Below, in pieces: positions 7,519 to 15,423 of a stretch of 64,000 bases of DNA; within the stretch, counting starts at the first letter, position 1; every line of letters starts with the position of its first letter. Position numbers and translations under genes: made by a program. The DNA is taken from positions 62,001 to 126,000 of the forward strand of contig JADDKJ010000001.1 of NCBI GenBank assembly GCA_033717875.1, given 5' to 3'. The notes beneath the pieces were generated by a model. That model searched no databases. It was not told where the DNA came from and was given only the letters and a program-made list of their open reading frames with translations. The stretch is from SBBG01 sp033717875 (GTDB lineage: Bacteria > Pseudomonadota > Gammaproteobacteria > Ga0077554 > Ga007554).

Positions 7519-8534
7519 ATGGCAATTTGGCTCATCCGCGCCGGTTCCCACGGCGAATACGAACAGACGTTCATCCAGGAAAACCGCATTTATGTGACTT
7601 GGGACGACTTGGATGTGAATCTCGCCAAGCTCAAGCAGCGGGCCGATTTGACGGCGGCAATGACCGAGCGTTACCCGGATACCAAACCCAAGGCGATTCA
7701 GAATTGGGTGGGGCAGGTGTGGCCCTTCGCGCACGAAATCAAAAAGGGCGATCTCGTCATTCTGCCGCTCAAGACGCAACCGGCGATCTATGTCGGCGAG
7801 GTGGTCGGTGACTACCACGCGGAGCCGGAAGGCCCGAATCCGTTCTACCACTGGCGTCCGGTGAAATGGATTGCCGAAGCTGTACCGCGCGCCAACTTCG
7901 GCAAGGACTTGCTCTATACCTTCGGTGCGTTTCTTACCATTTGCCGGGTACAGCGCAACAACGCTGAACAACGTATTGCCGCGATGCGGGCCAATGGTTG
8001 GAAGCCGGAAACCATCGCGGCGGCGACGAAGACCACCGCGCCGGTGACCGACGAAGCCGCCGGGGATACCGACCTCGAAGAACTCGCCCGCGACCAGATT
8101 GCCCAGCTTATTGCGTCGCGCTTCAAGGGGCACGGATTAACCCGATTGGTGGAAGCCATCCTCAAAGCCCAAGGCTACACCACCTATCGCAGCCCGGAGG
8201 GAGCGGATGGTGGCGCGGACATTCTGGCCGGGTCTGGGCCGCTGGGCTTCGGATCGCCGCGTTTATGTGTGGAAGTGAAATCGGAAAGCGGCCCCATCGA
8301 CCGTGGATAAGTTGCTGGGGGGCGGTTTCCAAGTTCGGCGCGGACGAAGGTCTGTTCGTTTCGTGGAGTGGATTCAAGAGCAACGTGCAGAAAGAACTTG
8401 CGGCAAGTTTCTTCCGGGTGCGGTTATGGACCCAAAAGGAATTGTTGGAACAGCTCTTCGCCCATTATGACCACTTGGACGAAGACTTGAAGGCCGAGTT
8501 GCCATTGAAGCGAATCTGGACGGTCGCGGCATAG
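7519..8534 (+). pseudogene. Mrr-like restriction endonuclease with two frame lesions
   Basis: ATG 7519 follows a strong AAGGAGGT site 3 bp after the Fic stop. The first 263 codons read as an N-terminal domain (MAIWLIRAGSHGEYEQTF) followed by an Mrr-type nuclease core with GADGGADILAG and CVEVKS, the D...ExK catalytic residues. The frame then ends at 8310. The rest of the domain (FGADEGLFVSWSGFK onward, ending KRIWTVAA) is in another frame up to 8534. Two shifts are needed: one near 8301-8303, and one extra G in the six-G run 8317-8322. It is either a decayed gene or carries sequencing errors. In the intact form it would cut (possibly modified) DNA. Confidence 0.75.
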
Positions 8535-8535
8535 G

Positions 8536-8646
8536 ATGAAGAGTAACCGGGCGTCGATGCGGAGGTGGAGTTACGACGACATTCGGGATTATCTGCGCCT
8601 GCTGATTCGCCAGCACAGCGATGATCCACAGGAAAGTACAGATTGA
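8536..8646 (+). CDS. Short hypothetical ORF, 36 aa
   Basis: ATG 8536 begins one base after the stop of the nuclease remnant and gives MKSNRASMRRWSYDDIRDYL and a further 16 residues. It has no recognisable domain. It may be the leftover N-terminus of a lost gene of the restriction locus, or no gene at all. Confidence 0.25.
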   Translation: MKSNRASMRRWSYDDIRDYLRLLIRQHSDDPQESTD

Positions 8647-8707
8647 CCCGACCGTGTCGATCCAGAACGGATTCGTTCGTTACGGGGAAACTGAGACAGG
8701 TTATCTG

Positions 8708-8826
8708 TTATTCCAATTTGCGTTAAAAACGACAATAATTTTGTAGGGTGCGTTCCACGCACCAATGGTAATGGTGCGTGGAACGCACCCTACAATATTT
8801 CACTTTATTATTGCGAAATGGAATTA
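8708..8826 (+). mobile_element. MITE-like element, copy 2
   Basis: A 119-bp element running from TTATTCCAATTTGCG to GCGAAATGGAATTA with the same central double GTAGGGTGCGT palindrome as copy 1, in opposite orientation. The two copies bracket about 2.6 kb holding the restriction and Fic remnants. Outer flanks are unlike those of copy 1. The 304 bases between 8647 and the tRNA hold only this element and the tRNA terminator. Confidence 0.8.
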
Positions 8827-8892
8827 CACCTGAACCCGCGATTCCCGAATTTCAGCGGATGGTACCGTCTCGCTCAGGACGTGAAACCAACA

Positions 8893-8918
8893 AAAAAGCC
8901 CGCAGCTACGCGGGCTTT
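8893..8918 (-). terminator. Terminator of the tRNA-Ala transcript
   Basis: On the minus strand AAAGCCCGC and GCGGGCTTT form a 9-bp stem around a short loop and end in a T run. It lies about 35 bp downstream of the tRNA 3' end. Confidence 0.85.
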
Positions 8919-8950
8919 CGGATTTTTCTGGACTTGCTGAGATGTTGGAT

Positions 8951-9026
<76 letters not shown>

Positions 9027-9160
9027 AATGATGGCTTGAACCGATGGCCGAAACCAAGCGTTCAAAAACGAGGCGGCATTGTAGCATGGGGAAGAGCGGT
9101 ATGCCATACATTGTTATGAAACTGCGGGGGTTGCCAGGCACTCTTGATTATGCGGAGCGA

Positions 9161-9865
9161 TCAGGCGGTTTTCGCGATTTTCTTCAGCTGTTCGCGTTCC
9201 ATGGCGGCAACATGGCGTTGAATGAGTTTCTGGCAGGGGGCTGTCAGATTGGTGAATCGGCAACCGAGGTGGGCGTGGCTGTTGCCGTCTTTATTGCGGA
9301 TGGAGCGTATTTCCAGGGTGCATATCATTTTTTCGCCCTGGGGAAAGGCGAATGTGCAGGGGATCACATCCATTATCTTGAGTGAGGCCGGCAATTTGTT
9401 TTGTGCTACTCTGATGGCGGCGCCGCCCATCGAGATATCGTGCAGTTCGCCTTGCAGTGTTTTGGCGTCGCTCAGGGTGAGAGTGACGGCAATGGGTTTG
9501 GCGGGACCGGCTTTGATGCGGTAATGGGCGCGTTGTTGCAGATAATCGACTTCTTCGGGGATAGGCAGCTTGTAGAAGGCGATACCGGAATCGTTGCCCA
9601 CCTCTCCCAGTGTGGCCGAGAAACTGACCCGGGCGCCCTCGAGGCGTGCGCGCGCGCGAAATTCTCTGGTTTTTAGCAGCAGGGCGTGGCCTTCGGCGGG
9701 GCCGAGTTCGTCCAGGACAAGGTAGTTCTGTTCGCCATTGACTTCAAGAATGGCGGTGTTGAAAGGTTTTTCCGATCCGGGAAGGGTAACACTGAGCAGG
9801 GCGCGCTGGCTGTGCAGGCGCTTCAGAAGGCCGACGATCTGTGGTTTGACTGTCATCTTGTCCAT
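9161..9865 (-). CDS. ycgR: Flagellar brake protein YcgR (PilZ domain)
   Basis: A 234-aa cyclic-di-GMP receptor that slows the flagellar motor when bound to the second messenger. The N-terminal half is the YcgR_N domain. The C-terminal PilZ domain shows the RxxxR loop as QRAHYRIKAG and the DxSxxG loop as DISMGGAA, both intact, so c-di-GMP binding is expected. The start is placed at ATG 9865; a TTG at 9886 would add seven residues, and neither has a clear ribosome site. It sits beside flgN-flgM, in keeping with a motility role, but 44 bp or more away and possibly with its own promoter. Confidence 0.88.
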   Translation of the reverse strand: MDKMTVKPQIVGLLKRLHSQRALLSVTLPGSEKPFNTAILEVNGEQNYLVLDELGPAEGHALLLKTREFRARARLEGARVSFSATLGEVGNDSGIAFYKLPIPEEVDYLQQRAHYRIKAGPAKPIAVTLTLSDAKTLQGELHDISMGGAAIRVAQNKLPASLKIMDVIPCTFAFPQGEKMICTLEIRSIRNKDGNSHAHLGCRFTNLTAPCQKLIQRHVAAMEREQLKKIAKTA

Positions 9866-9929
9866 GATGGTATTGCTGTGTGTCAAATGGCTGATAGATG
9901 GCTATTTCGTGTTTCTCGACTGAATCTGG

Positions 9930-10424
9930 TCACGCTTGTCCTAAAGACTGGGAGGACGTGTCCGCCTGGCATGTCCCGGAAGCGCTATAGTAGTTCTGCT
10001 GTTCGGACGATTGTCCGCGCAGTATGGCCAGTGTTCTTTGAATGCTCATGCGCCCGAGCGCGATGATCCCGCCATTTATTTGATTCTGTCGCCGGGATTC
10101 CATGCTCACGGTCTTCAGCGCCTGCCAGAGCGCATCGAGGCCATGAATGCCGTGGGGGTCTTGCTCGGTGATGTAGCGTTCGAGACCGGCTTGGCTGGGC
10201 GGATAGCCGGCGTTACGCAGTATTTGCGCGTGCTGTCCTGCCAACGTTTCCAGTTCGTTCACCCATCGCTGTTTGTCTGCGGCGATGTGTTCGATAGCGG
10301 CGGCGTTGCTGGTTCTGAGGGCGGCATGTTCTTGCCGCAAGCCGGCAAGCAGAGCGGCGGCGGCATCGCTTTCCTGCCGTAGCAGGTTGCCAAGCTGTTT
10401 TTGATCTTCGGGTGTCGCCATCAT
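9930..10424 (-). CDS. flgN: Flagellar chaperone FlgN
   Basis: A 164-aa, mostly helical protein in the usual place after flgM on the same strand. FlgN holds the hook-filament junction proteins FlgK and FlgL in the cytoplasm before export. Sequence marks are the heptad-rich N-terminal half (LLRQESDAAAALLAGLRQEH), the AALRTSNAAAIEHIAADKQR stretch, and a family-like LWQALKTV block. The last 20 residues are Ser/Gln-rich and probably disordered. Only 10 bp separate it from flgM. The assignment rests on sequence and context together. Confidence 0.85.
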   Translation of the reverse strand: MMATPEDQKQLGNLLRQESDAAAALLAGLRQEHAALRTSNAAAIEHIAADKQRWVNELETLAGQHAQILRNAGYPPSQAGLERYITEQDPHGIHGLDALWQALKTVSMESRRQNQINGGIIALGRMSIQRTLAILRGQSSEQQNYYSASGTCQADTSSQSLGQA

Positions 10425-10434
10425 GGTCTAACAA

Positions 10435-10752
10435 TTAACTCATAAATCCGTGTTGCAAGGTGCTTTCAAATCTCAGAAATTTATCCGCCACACGCAAGGG
10501 GTCGATCGCGTAGGTGTCGTTATCAATAGCCTTGCGTATACCTTCGACGCGCTGCACGTCGACCACGGGCAGATTGGTCAGGATTTTCTCCAGTTTGCGT
10601 AGCCGTTCGGCGGAATCCGTCAGGCTCACCGTGTCCACCGCCGAGGATTTGCCGGTTTCCTGCTGGGCCGGGGTCTGCTGGCGGGCCGGCTGGATGTCGG
10701 GCGTGGCCTGATTGATAGGGATGGCTGATTTTCCAATGGGCTCAATAGGCAT
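10435..10752 (-). CDS. flgM: Anti-sigma-28 factor FlgM
   Basis: A 105-aa protein that binds sigma-28 (FliA) and keeps late flagellar genes off until it is exported through the finished hook-basal body. The N-terminal half is Pro/Gln-rich and disordered-looking; the C-terminal half carries the sigma-binding region (VDTVSLTDSAERLRKLEK, VEGIRKAIDNDTYAIDPLRV). It has its own sigma-28 promoter immediately upstream, giving the usual feedback loop. The HsbA/HsbR pair encoded at 50.5-52.7 kb could act on it, as in Pseudomonas. Confidence 0.93.
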   Translation of the reverse strand: MPIEPIGKSAIPINQATPDIQPARQQTPAQQETGKSSAVDTVSLTDSAERLRKLEKILTNLPVVDVQRVEGIRKAIDNDTYAIDPLRVADKFLRFESTLQHGFMS

Positions 10753-10784
10753 GTTTTATACCCGCATAAGTGTTATTGCACTTG

Positions 10785-10812
10785 TTAGCGGCAGGAAGCG
10801 CGGGAAACTTTA
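10785..10812 (-). promoter_or_regulatory. Sigma-28 promoter of flgM
   Basis: On the minus strand TAAAGTTT, 12 nt, then GCCGCTAA. This is one mismatch from the TAAAGTTT / GCCGATAA consensus, with the same 12-nt spacing as the fliC promoter. It lies about 33 bp before the flgM start. Confidence 0.8.
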
Positions 10813-10826
10813 AAGCAGCCTGATGA

Positions 10827-11528
10827 TCACATTCGCACTTTAACAACCCCCTCCGCAATCACCGTTCCCTCGATAACTCGCTGTGAAGACAGGTTGCTCA
10901 CCTGGATCGATGTCCCGGCGGCGCCGTCCGCCAGTGCTTTTCCGGTCATGCGCACATTCACGCCGGCGATTTCCGCCAGAAGAGTGACCAGGTCGCCCTT
11001 GCGCACCAGGCGTGGTGCTTCGAGCATGGCTGGCGTGTAAGGGCTGCCGGCGGTTACCGGACGTTTTGCTATCCTGCCCACAATCTGTTCGGGGGTGCTG
11101 AAATGACCCTCCGGCAATGCCGCGACATCCCGTTCGACCAGCTGAAAGTCCTCGGCGCCTATGACATCACCTCGGCGCAGGGCGAGGCGGGCGGTCAGCA
11201 CGGTAGCGTGAATTTTGACATTGACCGGCACATAGATCGACCACGGTTTTGGCTGGTGGCAGCGTACGCCAACACTGGTGTTGCCCGTTCGGCGGCCGCC
11301 GGGGGGCGAGAATGCCTCCAGTGTTTCCGCGCAAGCCGGCAAGCGTAGCCGCGTATCCAGCGCGCCAGCGTCGATTTCCAGACGCCCGCCAGGGTTTGGG
11401 AGCTGCTGCTGGATAAAGTTCTTGGCGGTTTCCTGGATGCCCTCCAGCGGCTGATAACCTTGGGCGCGGGCAAGCGGCGGCGCAAGGAAGGCCAAACATG
11501 CAAGACAGGCTGTCATACGGTATTTCAT
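10827..11528 (-). CDS. flgA: P-ring assembly chaperone FlgA
   Basis: A 233-aa periplasmic protein needed to assemble the FlgI P ring. It has a signal peptide (MKYRMTACLACLAFLAPPLA, cleavage near ARAQG) and a C-terminal SAF/ChapFlgA domain with LRRGDVIGAEDFQL, PVTAGSPYTPAML and the closing VIEGTVIAEGVVKVRM. It is first in the leftward flgA-flgM-flgN set and diverges from cheV with 120 bp between them. FlgM has a promoter of its own, so flgA can be expressed earlier. Confidence 0.93.
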   Translation of the reverse strand: MKYRMTACLACLAFLAPPLARAQGYQPLEGIQETAKNFIQQQLPNPGGRLEIDAGALDTRLRLPACAETLEAFSPPGGRRTGNTSVGVRCHQPKPWSIYVPVNVKIHATVLTARLALRRGDVIGAEDFQLVERDVAALPEGHFSTPEQIVGRIAKRPVTAGSPYTPAMLEAPRLVRKGDLVTLLAEIAGVNVRMTGKALADGAAGTSIQVSNLSSQRVIEGTVIAEGVVKVRM

Positions 11529-11648
11529 GGCTGCCGTTATGCAGAATATATACCAGGTTCGCCATTGGCGACGGAAAGAAAGTTCTTCAATCTTTGCCGC
11601 TCCCTGCCGATATTTCTGCTGGGTTCAACTTAAGCGCGGGGAGTTGGC

Positions 11649-12593
11649 ATGGCGAGCATATTGGACGATATAGACAGACGAACCCAGATGGTCGGACAGA
11701 ACCGCCTGGAATTGCTGTTGTTCCGTCTGGGTGGAATACAACGCTTTGGTATCAATGTCTTCAAGGTACGCGAAGTGATTCAATGTCCGCCGCTGGCGCA
11801 TTTGCCCAAGGCGCATCCGGCGATATGCGGTGTCGCCACGATTCGCGGTAAGACCATACCGGTGATCGATTTGTCGATGGCGATAGGCAGACCGCCGATG
11901 ATGGAAACTTCGGGTGGTTATGTGATCGTTACCGAATACAATCGTTCTGTGCAGGGATTGCTGGTGAACGGCATGGACCGGATTGTCAACATGAAATGGG
12001 AATCCGTACTGCCACCACCCAAAGGCGCGGGGCCGGGCAGTTACTTGACGGCGGTTACGAAACTGGATGACCAGCTCGTCGAAATTCTGGATGTCGAGAA
12101 GGTGTTTGCCGAGGTTATTCATTGTTCGGCCGAAGTCTCCGAAGAAGTGGCGGACATTGGGCTGGCTTCGGAAGAGGAAGCCGCCCCGCACGTCCTGATC
12201 GTCGATGATTCCAGCGTGGCGCGCGGTCAGATCAAGCGCACGCTGGATCAGATCAAGGTGTCATATACGCTGGCTGAGGATGGACGCGAGGCCTTGGCTG
12301 TATTGAAGCAATGGGCGGATGCGCATGATCCGCTCCTGGAGCGCTTGAGGATGGTCATTTCCGATATCGAAATGCCCGAGATGGATGGCTATACGCTCAC
12401 TTCCGAAATCCGCAAGGACCCAAGGTTGCAGAATTTATATGTCATCCTCCATTCGTCATTAAGCGGTGTATTCAACGATGCCATGGTGAAAAAGGTCGGC
12501 GCGAGTCAGTTCATCGCCAAATTCAGCGCCGACGATCTTGCAATGGCGGTTCTCAATCGCCTGAAATCGCTGGAAGAGAATAGAAGCAGATAA
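11649..12593 (+). CDS. cheV: Chemotaxis adaptor CheV (CheW domain + receiver)
   Basis: A 314-aa protein that couples receptors to CheA and can be tuned by phosphorylation. An N-terminal CheW-like domain (about 15-160; FGINVFKVREVI, GVATIRGKTIPVIDL) is followed by a receiver domain (about 180-305) with the acidic pair in VLIVDDSS and the phospho-acceptor Asp in VISDIEMPEMDG. A GCCGATAT stretch at 11606-11613 resembles a sigma-28 -10 element, but I see no matching -35. It is followed by cheR, the usual arrangement at the flgA-flgB junction in pseudomonad-like flagellar loci. Confidence 0.93.
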   Translation: MASILDDIDRRTQMVGQNRLELLLFRLGGIQRFGINVFKVREVIQCPPLAHLPKAHPAICGVATIRGKTIPVIDLSMAIGRPPMMETSGGYVIVTEYNRSVQGLLVNGMDRIVNMKWESVLPPPKGAGPGSYLTAVTKLDDQLVEILDVEKVFAEVIHCSAEVSEEVADIGLASEEEAAPHVLIVDDSSVARGQIKRTLDQIKVSYTLAEDGREALAVLKQWADAHDPLLERLRMVISDIEMPEMDGYTLTSEIRKDPRLQNLYVILHSSLSGVFNDAMVKKVGASQFIAKFSADDLAMAVLNRLKSLEENRSR

Positions 12594-12596
12594 ATT

Positions 12597-12641
12597 ATCC
12601 CTGAACCTGAAAACGGCGACGCCGTTTTCAGGTTCAGGGAT
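12597..12641 (+). repeat. Perfect 21-bp palindrome between cheV and cheR
   Basis: Bases 12597-12617 pair without mismatch with 12621-12641 around the 3-nt loop GAC. The arm includes TGAACCTGAAAACGGC, shared in part with elements at 47937 and 61318. There is no T run after it, so it is not a standard terminator, though it could stall or end transcription or protect the cheV mRNA end. It ends 10 bp before the cheR ribosome site. Confidence 0.85.
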
Positions 12642-12664
12642 TTGAGTTATAAGGAAATACGTTC

Positions 12665-13501
12665 TTGGATCACTCTATTTCTGCACAGGAATATCACGCT
12701 TTTCGTGAGTTTCTTGAGTCTGTCTGTGGTATTGCCCTGGGAGAGAACAAGCACTATCTGGTGAGCAGCCGGCTTAACCGTCTGATGGGGGAGTCGGGTA
12801 TTCGGTCGATCGGCGATCTTGTTGAACAATTGAAGAGAAATTCCCGGCCTGGTTTGCGCGAGCGGGTAGTCGATGCGATGACCACCAATGAAACATTGTG
12901 GTTCCGGGACAATGCGCCGTTCGATATCTTGAAACACCATATCTTGCCTGATCTTTCCGGAAAAAGAATGCGGCCGGTGCGAATATGGTCCGCGGCGTGT
13001 TCGTCGGGTCAGGAGCCGTATTCCATAAGCATGATGGTTCAGGAATATCTGGGGAGCAAACCCGGTGGTCTGGCGGCGGGAGTGCAAATTATCGCCACCG
13101 ATATTTCTCCCACCATGATCAAGGAAGCCAAAGCGGGTTTGTATGACTCGATGGCGTTGGCGCGTGGTTTGTCGGATGAGCGTAGAAAACGCTTCTTCAC
13201 GCAGAAAGGCGCGCAGTGGGAGGCCAAGGATGAAATACGCAAGAGAATCACTTTTTCCGAGTTGAATTTGATAAAAAAAGATTACCATGGGATGGGTAAA
13301 TTCGACGTGATTTTTTGCCGAAATGTGTTGATCTATTTTTCTGGCGATGTGAAACGGAATATCATCGCCAACTTTTCAAAAGTGATGGAGCCCGGAGGTT
13401 ATCTGTTTCTTGGGGCATCCGAATCCATCTCTGGCTATTCGGACGTCTTCGAAATGGTGCGCTGCCACGGCGGCATCGTCTATCGGCTTATCGAGAAATA
13501 G
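12665..13501 (+). CDS. cheR: Chemotaxis methyltransferase CheR (flagellar-locus copy)
   Basis: A 278-aa S-adenosylmethionine-dependent methyltransferase that methylates glutamates on chemoreceptors. The N-terminal helical domain is followed by the SAM-binding core: TTNETLWFRD, IWSAACSSGQEPYSISMM and FDVIFCRNVLIYF are family signatures. The TTG start is chosen because AAGGAA lies 8 nt before it and no ATG is nearby. A second cheR is at 46409, within the chemotaxis operon. This copy pairs with cheV and may serve other receptors. Confidence 0.93.
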   Translation: MDHSISAQEYHAFREFLESVCGIALGENKHYLVSSRLNRLMGESGIRSIGDLVEQLKRNSRPGLRERVVDAMTTNETLWFRDNAPFDILKHHILPDLSGKRMRPVRIWSAACSSGQEPYSISMMVQEYLGSKPGGLAAGVQIIATDISPTMIKEAKAGLYDSMALARGLSDERRKRFFTQKGAQWEAKDEIRKRITFSELNLIKKDYHGMGKFDVIFCRNVLIYFSGDVKRNIIANFSKVMEPGGYLFLGASESISGYSDVFEMVRCHGGIVYRLIEK

Positions 13502-13749
13502 GCTTTCCCCAAGGGGCGCATTGCTGCGCCACTTCATATATGGTAACAGCAGCGTGCGCTGTTCGCACGTCAGCCAGACGGCATTTTCGTGCGCACAACG
13601 CATGCTACGAGTCATCCTTCTTTAAGACAATCTTCATTATTCCTCCTTGCCCGTCTGTTTGCCGCACAGCGGAAGCATCTTGCCGCAGGCGATGCCGCTG
13701 ATATTTCCCGTGGCGTGTAATTCATTGTTTTTAAAAGTGATGACCGCCA
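13502..13749. other. Non-coding stretch between cheR and the flgB promoter
   Basis: About 250 bp with no convincing ORF, repeat or terminator. It contains small hairpin-prone pieces (GGGGCGCATTGCTGCGCC near 13514; CGTGCGC/GCGCACG around 13551-13605) of unclear meaning. Confidence 0.5.
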
Positions 13750-13765
13750 TGGCACGGACGCTGCA
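13750..13765 (+). promoter_or_regulatory. Sigma-54 promoter of the flgB operon
   Basis: TGGCACGGACGCTGCA fits the -24/-12 consensus TGGCACG-N4-TTGCA with one change. It lies 36 bp before the flgB start. FleQ/FleR-type activation is expected. Confidence 0.85.
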
Positions 13766-13800
13766 TTCCATCAAGCGGAAAGTTCATGGAGTTTACCGCA

Positions 13801-14205
13801 ATGCCCATCAATATCGACAAAGCACTAGGCATCTTCCCGCAGGCGCTGACGTTGCGCGCGCGGCGCGCCGAAATCATCGCGGCCAACATGGCGAATGCGG
13901 ATACGCCGAATTACAAGGCCCGCGACATCGATTTCAAAGGCGCACTGAAGCAGGCTGCCGACCGCGCCGGCAGTCATGACGTGACGCTGAGGCGTACCGA
14001 TGCGAGGCATCTTGCGGTGGGGGGAGATGCGATGTCCGAGGCGGTGAAGTACCGTATACCGCACCAGTCTTCGCTGGATGGCAATACGGTCGATGCCGAA
14101 ACGGAACAGGCCGAGTTTACCCGCAACGCGGTGCAATATCAGGCCACGCTCACGTTTCTCAACGGACGCATCAGGGGTTTGATGACGGCCATTCGAGGAG
14201 ATTAA
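13801..14205 (+). CDS. flgB: Flagellar rod protein FlgB
   Basis: A 134-aa proximal rod subunit, exported to the periplasm through the flagellar type III system. The N-terminal DKALGIFPQALTLRARRAEI and ANMANADTPNYKARDIDF are the family's helix and rod motif. ATG 13801 is preferred, since GGAG lies 9 nt before it and MPINIDKALGI matches the family start; ATG 13786 would add five residues. It is the first gene after the sigma-54 promoter, and flgC follows after 3 bp. Confidence 0.95.
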   Translation: MPINIDKALGIFPQALTLRARRAEIIAANMANADTPNYKARDIDFKGALKQAADRAGSHDVTLRRTDARHLAVGGDAMSEAVKYRIPHQSSLDGNTVDAETEQAEFTRNAVQYQATLTFLNGRIRGLMTAIRGD

Positions 14206-14208
14206 TCC

Positions 14209-14619
14209 ATGTCATCCTTCAGAATATTCGAGATTGCCGGCTCGGGAATGAGCGCGCAATCATTGCGTCTCAATATCACCGCCAGCAATCTTGCCAATGC
14301 CGAGAGCGTGAGCGGGAATGACAAGGGTGTATACCGGGCGCGTGAGCCGGTGTTTTCGGCGGTGATGGATGGCTTCGGCGATGAGTCAGCGGCGAATGTG
14401 CGGGTGCTCGGTGTGGTTGAAAACAATGCGCCGGTGCAAATGCGCTACGAGCCCGGTCATCCACTGGCGGATGCCCAGGGCTACATCTACATGCCGAATG
14501 TGAACATGGTGGAGCAGATGGCGAACATGATTTCCGCCTCGCGCTCCTATCAAAATAATGTCGAGGTGCTGAACACCTCCAAGCAGCTCTTGCTTGCCAC
14601 CTTGAGATTGGGCCAGTAA
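14209..14619 (+). CDS. flgC: Flagellar rod protein FlgC
   Basis: A 136-aa rod subunit. It shows the N-terminal GMSAQSLRLNITASNLANAES motif (first 20 residues: GMSAQSLRLNITASNLANAE) and the C-terminal PNVNMVEQMANMISASRSYQ helix, which form the coiled coil shared by rod, hook and junction proteins. It begins 3 bp after flgB with AGGAG before its ATG. The length is normal. Confidence 0.96.
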   Translation: MSSFRIFEIAGSGMSAQSLRLNITASNLANAESVSGNDKGVYRAREPVFSAVMDGFGDESAANVRVLGVVENNAPVQMRYEPGHPLADAQGYIYMPNVNMVEQMANMISASRSYQNNVEVLNTSKQLLLATLRLGQ

Positions 14620-14720
14620 AAGAACATCGGAACATGGATGTGCTCTGAGAATTACAGGATGGAGTTATTCAGAGATTCCTAAATTTTTATGGGCACTTTA
14701 ATGTTGCCGGAGAAGGATAT

Positions 14721-15395
14721 ATGAGCACGAATATTGACACCAATGCCCTGGAAAAATTGGGCCTGATGCAGAAGCCATCGCAGGCGGCGAGCAAGGACCG
14801 CCTCGGCCAGGATGAGTTCCTGAAGCTGATGGTGGCGCAACTGAAAAACCAGGATCCGATGAAGCCCATGCAGAATGGGGAGTTTATGGCGCAGATGGCG
14901 CAATTTAGTACTGTTACAGGCATCCAGGAATTGCAGACTTCTTTTTCGCAATTCGCCACTGCCATGCAATCCAATCAGGCTCTCCAGGCCTCGGCGTTGG
15001 TTGGGCGTACGGTGCTGGCGCCTGGAGATGTCGCTGTGCTGGCGCCGGGGGGCGGTGTGAGCGGCGCGATTGATTTGCCGTCCACTACATCGAAATTGAC
15101 AGTGGCCGTTTACAGCCCGTCCGGACAGCTTGTCCGGCGTATGGATATGGGGCAGCAGGCGGGCGGCTTGGTCGATTTCAAATGGGATGGTAAGACGGAT
15201 GCCGGCGATATGGCACCGGCCGGAAATTACAAGCTGGCTGCCGGCGCAATGATCTCTGACAAGGCGGTGGCGGTGGATACGCTGGTGGCCTCGACGGTGG
15301 AGAGTGTGACGCTCGGGCGTGGTGGACAGACGCCGACGGTGAACGTTGCTGGCATCGGAGCAGTGGATATGTCCAACATCCGCCGCATCATGTGA
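14721..15395 (+). CDS. flgD: Hook-cap / hook assembly protein FlgD
   Basis: A 224-aa scaffold that caps the growing hook. The N-terminal region has the family block DEFLKLMVAQLKNQDPMKPM and FMAQMAQFSTVTGIQELQ; the C-terminal part has FlgD Ig-like and Tudor-like beta domains (VYSPSGQLVRRMDMG, DGKTDAGDMAPAGNYKL). A GAGAAGGA site precedes the ATG. A 101-bp gap after flgC shows no clear promoter. Confidence 0.95.
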   Translation: MSTNIDTNALEKLGLMQKPSQAASKDRLGQDEFLKLMVAQLKNQDPMKPMQNGEFMAQMAQFSTVTGIQELQTSFSQFATAMQSNQALQASALVGRTVLAPGDVAVLAPGGGVSGAIDLPSTTSKLTVAVYSPSGQLVRRMDMGQQAGGLVDFKWDGKTDAGDMAPAGNYKLAAGAMISDKAVAVDTLVASTVESVTLGRGGQTPTVNVAGIGAVDMSNIRRIM

Positions 15396-15423
15396 TCGTT
15401 TTTACAGTTAGAGGAGAATCGTA

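Noticed and set aside
11540..11555. Sigma-54-like TGGTATATATTCTGCA on the minus strand before flgA
   Set aside because: The GG-N10-GC spacing fits, but the transcript would begin at the flgA start codon itself, leaving no ribosome site.
12597..12641. Reading the cheV-cheR palindrome as an ordinary terminator
   Set aside because: There is no T run, it shares sequence with two other sites, and cheR starts 24 bp later without a visible promoter.
14690..14712. Possible sigma-54 site (GGGCAC...TTGC) before flgD
   Set aside because: The spacing between GG and GC is 12 or more, not 10.
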